Assembly: GCA_019649035.1 (NCBI GenBank)
Contig: BMAT01013151.1
Coordinates: 570,281-592,007 of the forward strand
Origin: Elysia marginata
Lineage: Eukaryota; Mollusca; Gastropoda; Plakobranchidae
DNA: 21,727 nucleotides
Direction: 5' to 3'
Shown here: positions 1 to 12,000 of the stretch, piece after piece
How the letters are laid out: the number at the start of each line of letters is the position of its first letter
Numbering within the stretch: position 1 is the first letter of the stretch
Notes under the pieces: generated by a model
The model's database searches: none
What the model saw: the letters and a program-made list of their open reading frames with translations, nothing else
What the model was told of the DNA's origin: nothing
Translations under genes and position numbers: made by a program

Positions 1-12
1 CTAAAACCTCAC

Positions 13-80
13 CGTCTTTCTGTTTCACAACGAGGATCAAAGTCCACAACCAGCTTTGAAGCACCAGGGCAATTGAACAC
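13..80 (-). CDS. ZZEF1: ZZEF1 exon 31 of window (residues 1197-1218), CUB-like domain continues beyond the window
   Basis: It encodes VFNCPGASKLVVDFDPRCET then ER and two further bases. VDFDxRCETE is strongly conserved with the human CUB-like domain (VEFDDRCETE). Acceptor ttttcag, donor GACG|GTGAGG. Its 3' splice partner, the rest of the CUB domain and the ZZ fingers lie to the left of base 1. Confidence 0.93.
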
Positions 81-3000
81 CTGAAAATTTGATAGAATTC
101 ATATAAACACACACTTAAGTATTAGAAAGAAATAGCTAAAGTGTAGGAAAAAAATGGAAAAATGATCATTAAATAAAACTACAAACTAAAAGGTACTTTC
201 CCTGTTCCCGACTTTATTTCTAATATTTCAATAAAAAGCTGAATTTAAATTTTTAAGTCAAGGTTCAGCAGTGAAACATTATGGAAGACCCATACAGTTA
301 TGTTGGGTTTTGTTGGCCTGGTAATAAATAAAATGCATCAGCCACAAAAAGACCAGACAAGTTCTGAAAATATTGTGTCCATCTTATTTTTCATTAGCCC
401 ATCACACCAAATTTCTAAAGTTTTCAAAACTATCGCCCAAACATTTTTTTTACAAAATACACTCTCCTCAAACATTTCTGTAACTCACAATTCAATGTTA
501 TCTTACTACATAAATTTAAGGATTCAGTTCAAAGTCCATATTTTTATTCGAAGATTCTCAGGTTTGGGCTACAGCTTGGCAGGTTGGTGTTAACTCTCCT
601 GGAAAGACTACACGCATTTCCTTACCACATTCAGCATTACAAGAGTACCTGACTATGAGCAGTGCAAGATATTGTCAGTTTTCTATAGTGACACCGCTCC
701 TCTGTGAGTTCAAAAAGTAGTTTGATGAGTAATGGCCTTAGAGTATTTTAGTGGATTAGGCACTGCATAAAAAAGCTCTTAACTTTACTTCAATTCTTTG
801 CAAAGAGGGAAACAAATGTCATCATTTTTCAAAGAAGTTAAGGAAGATGGCACTGAACATTCACTTGTGTGAACACTTGAAGCTTAGGCGTAACAGGGAT
901 GATCTACCTTCCTTTTCTCCCTAATAATAACTGCACATGTTTGAGGTTCTTGGTGAGAATTTTTATTTGCCCATTTGTTTTTAGATATGCAGATGCTGTC
1001 ATTCCTGAATACTGGAAATGAATGCAAAAAAAAATTAAAAAATTAAAATACCCCCCCCCCTTTCCCACTAAACTTCAAGATACAGTTGCACTTGTAAGAG
1101 CACCTAAGCTCACCTGTACAATATTAGAATGGTTTTGATACTCATGGGGGGACTCCACCTCCCAAGTCCTGAGAATTGTTTCCTCTGTGTCCACTTTATC
1201 CCAGCATTCTGAGTTAATCTGGAATAAAAAGAGACAAAAGCAAATTACTTCAGTGGCTTTTTTTTTTACAGGGTTATCAAATACGAATAGTGAATCTGAA
1301 AAATACTGAGGGATCCTGTCAAAATTCTGGGGATTGCAAAAACTTATATTTTTAAATAGTGTTTGGTTTAGCCAGGATAATTTCCAGGGAAAAAAGTCAA
1401 TAAAGGACCAGGAAAAAATCATTGACATTTTGATTTATCCCGTTTTGATTCAAAGGGACTCCACTGTATTCCCTAATTTGCATAAACTTAAATCTCAAAT
1501 AGCCCTTTTAATGATCCTTTTGTAAAAATTAAACACTTAGTACTGCCTTGAAATTTTTTTAATTGGGACTGCTCTCAACTTTCACTGTTACACTTGCACC
1601 TGTAAAAAGTGTGTTGATTAACCATCACACTAGGGTTGCTTACATCTAGAAAAATATCAGGATTTGCTTTGGCAACATCACTTGCTGTGATGATCAGTTT
1701 CTTGAAACTCTGCAGGAGTGCCACCTTGGTCTCTATGTCTAGTTTGTCCACCACTGTGGTCAGAAGCAGTAACTAGATGGTTCACAAAAAAAAAATTAGA
1801 AGAAAAAAACATTATAATAATATATAAGGCAGATTGGTGGAAGGTGGTGATGGAAAGCAGTCCAACGGTTATGACCCAGGTTACTTTCACAATCAATATA
1901 AAGTTGTTTTTTTAAATTTTGATATTATTAAAATTGGGATTATAATGGCTTAATTCTTTTTTAGTTTCATTGGAATAGTGATATTTTGTTCTTATTTAGA
2001 AAACATTTTTAATTTTTTACTTTTCTTGGAAAAAAAAACAATCAGAGAGAAAAGGAGGAAATATTTTTAAAACCGAATCTGAATATTTTTTAAATCAGTG
2101 GATTTAATAAAGATAAAGAAGCCACCTATTTCTGAGAGAATCATAAAAAATACATAAAATTGTTTTCTTTCTTACCAGCTGCCGAGTGATAATGTTTAAG
2201 AATGATGGCTCCTTCTTGAGCGCCTTTGCTTGCTAAAAGAAGAACACAAATATTAAGAAAAACTAAAAATTTTACAGAGAAAAAAAATCATTGCAAGCTT
2301 AAGAAGTTGTATGCATCTGAAAATATATTTAATATTATAGAGCTTTTAACAATTAGGTGTTAAGGCAAGACTAAAATAAAATACATGCTGGCAATTTTTA
2401 TTTGTAATCGACAACAAAGGACCAGAAGTTAAAGTTCTTGCATGTATGCAAGGTTAAATTATTTTAATGCAAAATGTCATAAGCCAAGAGCATGAGAATG
2501 TCACGATAAACTCATTCAACAATGACATGTTACAGCGTCAGAAACATCTAACATAATAAAAATAATCTGTTGAGAAATTATTCAAGCTACTGATTGAAAA
2601 TAGTGATACATACCATATCTTCTGGGCTCATTGTTCTAAATATCTCGAAGAACTGGTGGGCTTTATCTGCAACATCTTGCGTATCTGAAATATTCCATTG
2701 TTCAGTTTGTTACATTTTGTACATAAAACCTGGACATTGGACAATTGCCTAACAAACAGAGCAAATGAGTCGGAAATCCATGGCAGGCACATAAAAACCT
2801 CTGATTTTAATATAGTAAAGGAGCCACATTAGAGGTTTGATGTGGGCACATCAAAATATGAAATCTTTCTTTATGAATATGCCTCAAAGAAATTTAATTC
2901 TTATTCTTTTTCCCTATAGTTTAAATCAATAAAAGTTTAATTAGATTTCTACAACATGTTGCAAATTTCATGAATTTTTTAAATCTTTGGAAGCTCATAA

Positions 3001-6000
3001 AAATAATATTTTACAAAGAAGCAACACCTTGTAATATAAAATATGCGACATCCGACTCATTTGTCCCTGGTCCAGAGATAATTGGGCGAGGCCTCTTTTT
3101 ATAATCTTGCTACATAAAGTTCTGTATAGTTTTTCCAAGAAACAAGATAAATTAAAACTATGTTTTTTAGGAAATTTATTTTTTTCTACAAAAAGCGAAA
3201 TTAAAGAGTATACATTATTTTACAATCTCATTCTCAAGGCACAAAGGCAAAGAATTGGTTTTTGTAAGGTTTTGATAGAATTGAAGTTTTTTCAACATTA
3301 CCAACTTATTGGGGGGGGGAGGTAGATGAAGTCCAACATCTATCAAATAATTAAATACCAATCAAACACAAATCATTAAAATTCACAACATAGAGAATAC
3401 TAACATTCCTTTATCATGGTCTGCACAGTGCAGCTGAGTTTCTTGTCATCGGCCACAGATTTGGTCTCCAGCTGCTGCCACAACCAGGAAAACAGAGAAG
3501 TTTGCAAGGAAGCTGCCAGCATCACCAGGTAAACCATGCGACCCTCTTCCTCATTCTCTTTATCATCCTCAGCATCAAGAGGAGCAGCAGCAGCAGATTT
3601 TGCACCTTCCCCCCCTCCTTTAACTTCAGTTTTGGCCACTACCACCCCATCAGCCTTCTTTGTTGTCTCTTCAGCATTGGGTTCTCCTGCCTCCTTTGGT
3701 TCAAGTTTATCGCACTCTGCTTTTACAGATGAACTTTCTGAAGCAGCCTCTTCACTTGTTCTTGTATTTTCTTTGGATTTCTTCTCCGTGGATGTTGAAG
3801 TTGTGGCCCCAGCAGTTGAGGAATTTTCTCCTGAGGTGTTTGTATTGTTTCCAGTCTCATGGGGACGAGATTTGCAGTCATTTTCTTCTGTAGCTTCAGG
3901 CTCCTTGTTGGTGGTTGCCTGGTTTTTGTCTTCTGCCTCTTTTTGTGCTAGCTTTGCTCTTTGTTTCATGTTTGCAGAAACTTCTAGCTTCATGCGTTGC
4001 ATTTCCTGACATGCTACACTCAGCAAAGACTTCATCAATTCCAGAGTGCTTGAGATGGAAAAATCCTTACAAAAGAAAATATTTAAAATGATGATATTAT
4101 AAACAGAAAAATTCATCCCTCAATAAAATCATATGTATAACTATTAATAACTAACTTGGACAAAATTTAAATTGAGAAAAGAAATCGTAAAGCCTTTATG
4201 CCTGACTCCTTTGCTAGCTAATAAAAACACAGAAATTTTTATTCAACTCAATCAAAACTAAATGTCAGGGCATTTTCCAATTCGTCTCTTTGACTTTTTC
4301 TTAATTACATCATGATATCACAGCCATAACCTATCATTGAGTTTAGTTTTGTTGTAATGTAATTGTAGCAATTAAAACAAAAACACTGTACAAGACTTTT
4401 TTCAGCTCTGTTACACTTTTTTAGCGGTACATAAACATTATTACCGGTGTCAATTCATTAGGCAACTCAAGGAGACCTCTGGGATCTACAGAACTGAAGA
4501 ATTGACATAAGGACTGAAATACAAGAGATATGCTTGGTTTGCTTGACTGGTCCTGAAATTTAAAGAAAAATATGAAAGAGCAGACAGACCCTTTAGTATC
4601 AGTTCTTTGTCACAATGATAAAATGGTTTATGCATATGGTTTGACTAGTATATTCAAGACTAACTTCTTTTCTCTTTCATGTTAATTGTTTCAAGAATAA
4701 AACCATTATAATGATGGCACTAAATTATAACCAAATAAAAGTTAAAGTTTAAATCTTAATCTTTATAATAGATGGAATTTCAATAAATCATTTACCTTTC
4801 CCCTTTTTTATCAGGGACCAAGACCAATATTTCTAAATCCTGCACCACAATTTCAAGTGTTGTTGAAAAAATGAAAGCATTTTGGAATTTTTATTTTATC
4901 ATTAAATTCACATGCAAGACAAAGAAAGAGTAGGCTTGATTTGCTTTGAGCTTCAAAAGAAAAATGCCCTACATAAATGTTATTGATTATTATTACTATT
5001 CTTGTTCTATTATTATTATAACTAGATAGGTTACTTTGATTTTACATAATAAAGTTGCCAACTATAAACTGTTCAACATTTCAACTTACTGAAACTGTCT
5101 GAAGTAACTTAAACAGTTCCAAACGCTTCCTTGATTTTTCAGGGAAAAAAAGAGGTGCACCTGGAAGATGTTTAATTAAAATAAAAAACATTTAAGTGAA
5201 CAAAATTAATGTTAAAAGAAATGGGTAACAAAAAAAAATTTTTGATGGTTAAAAAAAACAAGGAGAAGAAAAAAAACACATGTCTTCCCCCAATCCCTCA
5301 AAAAAGAAAAGAAAAACAACTTAAATGCAAAATTTCAACTCACTCTATTAAAAAGGGCGCAGTTTTATAAATGATATGAATTAAGTTGTAAAAAAAAACC
5401 AATCTCAAACAAAATGAAAACAAAGCTTAAAACATCTTAAGACGCACAATGACCCTTCCTTAGCACATCATCCTTTTGTTTCATAAAGTCAAGTGAAAAC
5501 AATGAGACCATTATGTTAAAGTAGAGACACTGGCAAAACATTAACATTTGTGTCATGTTATTACAAAATGAGTCCAGTTGCGCTGGTGTTCATATTGAGA
5601 ATAAAGACTTATTCTATAAAACGTGAAAATTAAAGAAAAAATTATACTCATTGCTACATATTGAAAATTTATGATGTATAAATTTATCATATGCAAGCAT
5701 AATTATCATTGAAATGATGGCCAGGAACATTAAACTAGAGAACCCTCTAAGTCCTTTGTGAAATGAAATGTTAAAAAAAAAGTTTTTCTATTTCCAAACT
5801 TGAGGATGCATTCCACTGACTCTCAATCTTCCTGATGCAAGATATCAAATAGTTTCTACTCCGCCATCAAACAGATTTTAGAAGCTTTTAAACCAGGTAA
5901 ATATCTTTTAATGTCAAAATTTTGCAACTCAGGTCATTTTGTGATAACGTTATGATGTGATTGCTTCCCCTGTATTTAATGATGTATGTAACAGAGTTAA

Positions 6001-9000
6001 GCAACATAGACTTACAAAGTAATGTGCTTCATTGTCACAAATTTGTATAAAATTAAAAGCAAACTTACCCAAAAATTCAAAACCCGATTATGCATTTACA
6101 CCTTGTCACTGTGACCCCCACAAAAATTACTCAGTGCAGTGGCAAAAGATTTCTTCTTAACATCCTTTATCGCCAAAATAAGTCATAAAAAAGAATGAGT
6201 GACAATACATCAAGTGAATAAAAAACAAATAGCATTACCATCTACAATGATTTGTTTGACCATCTTGAGCTTATTGGCCATGTAAGGAGTTAAGGTCTCT
6301 GTGGTTTCTGGTGTCTGAGAATTGGTGATGGTGCATAGTTGCTGAAATAGGCTGTCCCGACTTGTCTTCAAATAAAGAGGAGAGAAGATGAAAATTAACA
6401 AAGTTACAGAGCAATCAAAGCAAGACAATTTCTTTGCAAAAGATTAATAAACTCAACTTTTTAAGATGAATATACATCTTAAATCTCTATAGTAAATTTG
6501 ACTTTAGACAAGAGGGATGAATACAAAAAAAAAATAGTCCTGTTCAAGTTGTCAGCACTAATCCCTAAGAAGCATTTACCCTATTTACTGAACGACAAAA
6601 GGTTGTTATCTTTGACAACTGCTTGATAAAGTCTGCCTAATGCTATGATTTCCAAAATAATACAAAATACGTGGAATTGTTGTATGTGTGTGTATATGTT
6701 GGGGGGAGGTGAAATATTGATTTTTCATCCAATTCATTTCTTAGACTAAATAAGCCATTTTTTACTTAGGAAAGCTAAATTTTATAAATCAGAGCATGTC
6801 ATACCTCTGAAGTGTTCTTGCTGACAGCCAACATGGGGATCAGGCCGTGGATTAGCTGGAGAGCTAGGACAGAGCTGCGCTGCCACATGTCCGCAGGCTT
6901 GCCAGACTCTTTGTCTGCCCTATGTTATGAGAAATTACAGGAAATTCAAAAGCAAACTAGAAAGTTGTATTAGAAAAATATGTTTCAAATTTACTTTACA
7001 GTCAACCTATATGTCTTGTTTGTATATATGCAATCTTTGACATGCAGACGAGTAACAAATGCATTAAACTTCTCTAAAGCATTGATAGTTGTTAGGTTTT
7101 TATCTTTAAGAGCCCTGAAACTTTACTGTGTACTTTTACAAGCCGTGCAGGGAGCTGAATAAACAAAAAACAAAACAAAAGGTTATCAAGTTGAGAAGCA
7201 GCTCTTTTGAAACCATCAAAATTCAAATAAGTTTCAGGTTTTAATAAAAAAAAATCTGGCTTATAAAAGGCTGTACATTTTGTGTTTTGAAAGTCTTTCG
7301 GGTTAAAAAAATGCCAAGACTTTGTATAAATAAAGAACAGATATTTACCTCTTTTCACAATCAAGATGAAGATCCCATAACTGTGTGAGGTTAAGTTCTG
7401 AGAGATCAAGGAAGTCTGTTTGAGTCTTGAGGCCTGCACCTTTCAAACGTTTTACCTACACACAGGAGGTATATAATTTTGATAAAGAAAATCAATTTAT
7501 ATATAATAAAAAAAAAGAAAAAGAAAGCTTGCTCAATGTAGATTTTTTGTTGCAGCAAAAAATATTAGATAAAAATCTAATGAGACTAAAACTTTGGAGA
7601 AAAGTTGAAAAGGTAGACAAAATCTCATACACTCGCCTAAATTTCAACAACACAGCACAATATTGTTTCACAAAGCCAAAGTTCAGCCAATTTTTTTAAA
7701 GTTTTGCTTTAAAACTTTTAGTAAATTGAATTGAAATGGAGTTTTGCAAAAAGTCTATCATCAAAGCATACCTAAATAGATTCAAATTAATATAAAAAAC
7801 ATTAATATGAAACTATGCTTGGTATGATGATTTCTTTTTCAGTTTCTTACTGATAACAAAAAAAAATCAACATAAATCATTGAAAAAGCCTTGTCTAAAT
7901 TTTTCGACCAAAGAAAACAATGTATATATATGGGACATTAGCTCTCTTACCTGTTCTGATGCAATCTCTGTCACAAAAGTGAGCACTAGACTGCATATAT
8001 CAGGTAGATCACAAGTTTCTTTCTTCTCTGAATCTGGAATAGCTAAGGGTTTCTGTGAAACAGAATTTTAAAAAGATGGATGCTGAATATGTCTATAAGT
8101 AATAAGGATATACTTTTGGAAAAGCAGTAAGGAAAGATGCAAATTTTGACATGTGGATTGCGAGGTCTATTATGATCATAGCAAGTTCATGAGTTTAAAC
8201 TTATGGCATCAAAAAAAGATAAAATATAAATACTCCAAAAATGAATTTTACAGGTTATATAATGATTTGCAATGATAAAAGGTTGAAAATATTCATACTT
8301 TTGCACCACTCTATTTGGCAACTTACTTAGTTGCTTTAATGCAAAGCCACACACACACAGAACATAAATTTAACAAGCTATATAATGGCTTGTGATGACA
8401 GATGATTGAAAATAAAAACTATTTTTGCAACTTGCTAATTAGCAACTTAGGAGGTTTCTATCATGCGAAGCCACAAACACTCAGAACATGAATCGTACAG
8501 GCTATGATTATAATGGTTTGTGATGACAGATGATTGAAAACAAACTTACTTGGTTGCTATAATCCAAAGCCACTGGTTTTGTGAGGCCAAAAAATTTGAG
8601 AGAGACAATGCCAATCCTTGTAGCAGTCTCATGCCTGGGCTCAAGAAACTTAACAATAATGTACTGTTGAGAAAAGAAAAACAAGAAAAGTAGAAAAATC
8701 TAAAAAGTCTCCACTGACTTCATAAAGCACAAATCAAAGTATATCTAAGCTTGAATATTAAATGAGCATAGTAAACTGGTAAATATTGCATAAATTTTAT
8801 AATTATTAAATAAGTACTAATATTGCGCCTATCCTTTGTAAAAAGCTCTAAACTCAATTTAAACTTAAATTTAAAAGTACTTGTGCAAACAAACCCAAAA
8901 ACTCTAAGGCACCTTATTTTTAGTCAAATCGAGAACTGCAAAGCCGTTTTTGAGAAAGTTAGAACAATAACATAAAAAAAAATTCTGTTTCTTTATCATT

Positions 9001-12000
9001 CAAAAAAAAAAAGAAAAAAATCTATACTTTTAATACGCACTTCAAACTCTTACTTTCAACCGGCTCAAAGGAAATGCCATTTTAGGTAGTGGCATGACTT
9101 GAGTGAAAACAAAAAAAAGATGTGTGTATCTAAGGTTCGTAGCTTTACCAATTTATACCCTAGCTTGAGGAAGGATAATATCAAAGTTAATTAGATGGCT
9201 GTCAAGAAAAATTTGGTGACAAAGTGGACTACATAATTTATCTTGAAACAATATGCAAATAAAAAGTTAAAAGTTCCAGAAATGAAATAATATCAAGCCA
9301 AATAATGAATGAAGGAGAGAATGAAAAGAGCTTCATAATTGCTTTTAGCAACACCTACTATGTTTCTGATTTACCTTTTGACCTCACGCTCTAGTTTATC
9401 ATTGTTTCAAGAAACGACTTTCTCTATTATAATCTAGAAAAAAAACGGGATGAATCAAAGTAATTTACCTTTCCAACTGCTCCCCACTGTGTTGGAACAT
9501 CAATCTCATCGCTGTAGATAAAAACGTATGAAAATTTATAGAGGCCTATGATAAGCCCAAGAAAGCAAAGTCGAATGCTGAATTTAAGAGCCTAGTTTAA
9601 CAGTTTCCTAATAATGTGATGAATAAGCTGCTCTCTTCACAGCTGATAATAAATTTTAAATAGAGCTGATCTCAATTTATTTGTGCAAGCTTCCCAAAAG
9701 GTTAAAAAATGTTATGCTTCCTAACTTGTTTTTTATAGACAGTGTTCCACATTTTTAAAGCTTGCCCTATTTGGTTATAGACCGACAGAAACAAAGTTTA
9801 ATTTCTTCCAATTTTGCAGAAGGCTGATTTTCACATATATTATTTTTTTTCTTCTTAAAATCTTTCCTCTTTATAAAAAAATTTTACTGCTGCTTTGACT
9901 GGTCTAATTACAGCTTAATTAAATGATCACATACTTATTGCACCTTAATACTAGCATAGAACATAAAATGTGCAAAAGCAAATTGAACTAGAATTATTGT
10001 AGAAACCTTTCAAATTACCTGGCTATTAGAGGATTGGGATTAGCATTTGGCACCTAAAGAAAGTTGCAGTGAAAAGAGTTTTATCTATCTATAATATATA
10101 CTCAATGACTTTACCTGTCAGTGTCAAAACAGAAATAAGCTACTGGGTTATCAGGTAATCCACCAAGGCCAGAATTTCTGAAAAATGAAATAATTAAAAA
10201 AAAAGAAAATATGAGTTGGAAGTTCCTAATTAGTTACCTGGTATCTACATTATTTAGTAATCATATGCAGTTTTGTTGTTTTTTATTTGCTTCCCTGCAA
10301 CAATAATATTTGACAATAAGCTTCTACAGAAATATCAGTATTTAAAAAATTTTTATTTTTTTTCTCTGCAAAGTGAACAACATCACCATCAAAAAAGTTT
10401 AAATGAGAAGTAAAAAAGTCATTAAGATACCCATAAAAATGTTCCAAATTTTGCTAAGACCCATACAGAAATTAAAGAGGTGTTGTAATTCAAAATATGC
10501 AGACTTATTACCATCTCATGAGAAATGAAACAGGCGATGAATCACAGGGAAAATGAAGTTTTAAGTAAACACTTTGTAATCCTGGCCTCAGGCTTTTCTC
10601 ATAAGGTATAAGGAAATTTAAGAAAAAACTCCCGCTCTGTGAGCAAAGGTCTCAATTTAATTCTGTTAGGGCCTTAGTATGTAATCAACTGTTATTTTTT
10701 CTTGACTGCTGATTGATGACTTTAAAGTTTAAATGAAACTGCAAAGAGTATTAAATCCTGTGAATATTTCATCTTTAGACAACTAAAAAGGACTGGTGAA
10801 GTTGGAAGCAAAATACCCATTACAAGAAAGATAATTCACCTGTATTGCACACTGAACTCAAATTCTTTTTCTCTCCAAAAGTCGTACTTGCTGAGATAAC
10901 TGATATGTTCATCTGCGTCAAATTTAGAGTTCAGCTCAGGAATAGAGCTGTGTTCAAGAGAAAAATTTCTAGGTATAATAACAAACAAAAAACATGTACA
11001 CTAAACGATTGTTTTAAAATTATGAATGAAAAGCTCAACCATTTTTCAAAAAACTAGTACAATAAGCTTGTTTTGAAGAGCAAATTGTAAATATGACAGC
11101 GTCATTAACTTAACACTAAAAGAAACAAAATTAATGCTTTGCAGTATTAAGTTTGAACCAAAGTTGGAAATACGGTTTTTCAAACACATATATTGGTATG
11201 AACCTTCACACTATGAAAAAAATACAGACTTAAAATGGGTAATAATAAAAATCAGTGGCAAACTGAGCAAAAACATTATGCGTCTGTAAACTGAGAATAC
11301 AATTTAACACTTACTCAGCATTGTACACAAAAACAAGACCTCGCTTTGCTCCCTTACTGCCTGACGTAACCTGAAATAATGAAAATTTTAAGCAGAGACA
11401 CATATTTTCTTTTCATTCGAAAAAAGTTCAGCATATGAAAATTTTTTATAAGCTTCAAATTGGAATTTCATCTATGGAATTGATGATTGTCATTTTGGCA
11501 TATCAGAGTTATCTAAATGATTCTGAATTTCTTTAAACCTTTGTCAGCTTTTTTATGGAGAAAAGTTGTTGAACATGAGACTTTCAAAGTTCTTTGGTAA
11601 ATTAGATGTGAAATGATTTTTAGGGGCCACAAAAAATTATTCAGAATTTTGCTAAGACATATGCCAAAAGTTAAACTAAGTTTGACAGACAATGAATATT
11701 GCTCAGTCAAAAGACTAAGCTGAGCAGGTGTTAGTTGTTTAAAAAAAGATGCAGGCTCAGTTTTTGTGCGATGTTTACATTATTTCAAAGCTGACATGGA
11801 TTTTGGTTTTGAATGATTTACTCATCGAATTAACTTTTGATCAATTTCAGATGTTCAAATAAAACTAAAATAGCCATTCCTCTAGTTAATATAATCCAAC
11901 ACTTTTATAAAGTAAGACAGTTGACCACGGATCCAACAAACTTCTCAGAAAAAAAATGCTGTTTGTTAAAGCCAAGACTTGTTCAAAGTAAGGTCTCTTC

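Noticed and set aside
300..593. 97-codon plus-strand open frame in intron 30
   Set aside because: AT-rich, composition like the rest of the intron, no domain. Likely chance.
1760..1772. Alternative acceptor accacag inside exon 29
   Set aside because: Splicing there gives a stop codon after four codons. The upstream ccatctag keeps the frame through to the exon end.
3536..4009. 157-codon plus-strand open frame opposite exon 26
   Set aside because: It is the antisense of a Glu/Lys/Ser-rich coding exon, which yields Ser/Phe/Ala-rich shadow frames. The minus strand has matching flanks in ZZEF1.
7698..7718. AAAGTTTT...AAAACTTT hairpin followed by A/T-rich sequence in intron 20
   Set aside because: Low-complexity A/T stem, no reason to call a terminator or RNA gene in an animal intron.
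10019..10053. Treating the 35-nt segment as a normal coding exon
   Set aside because: It breaks the frame from exon 17, while exon 17 joined directly to exon 18 is in frame and aligns with human ZZEF1.
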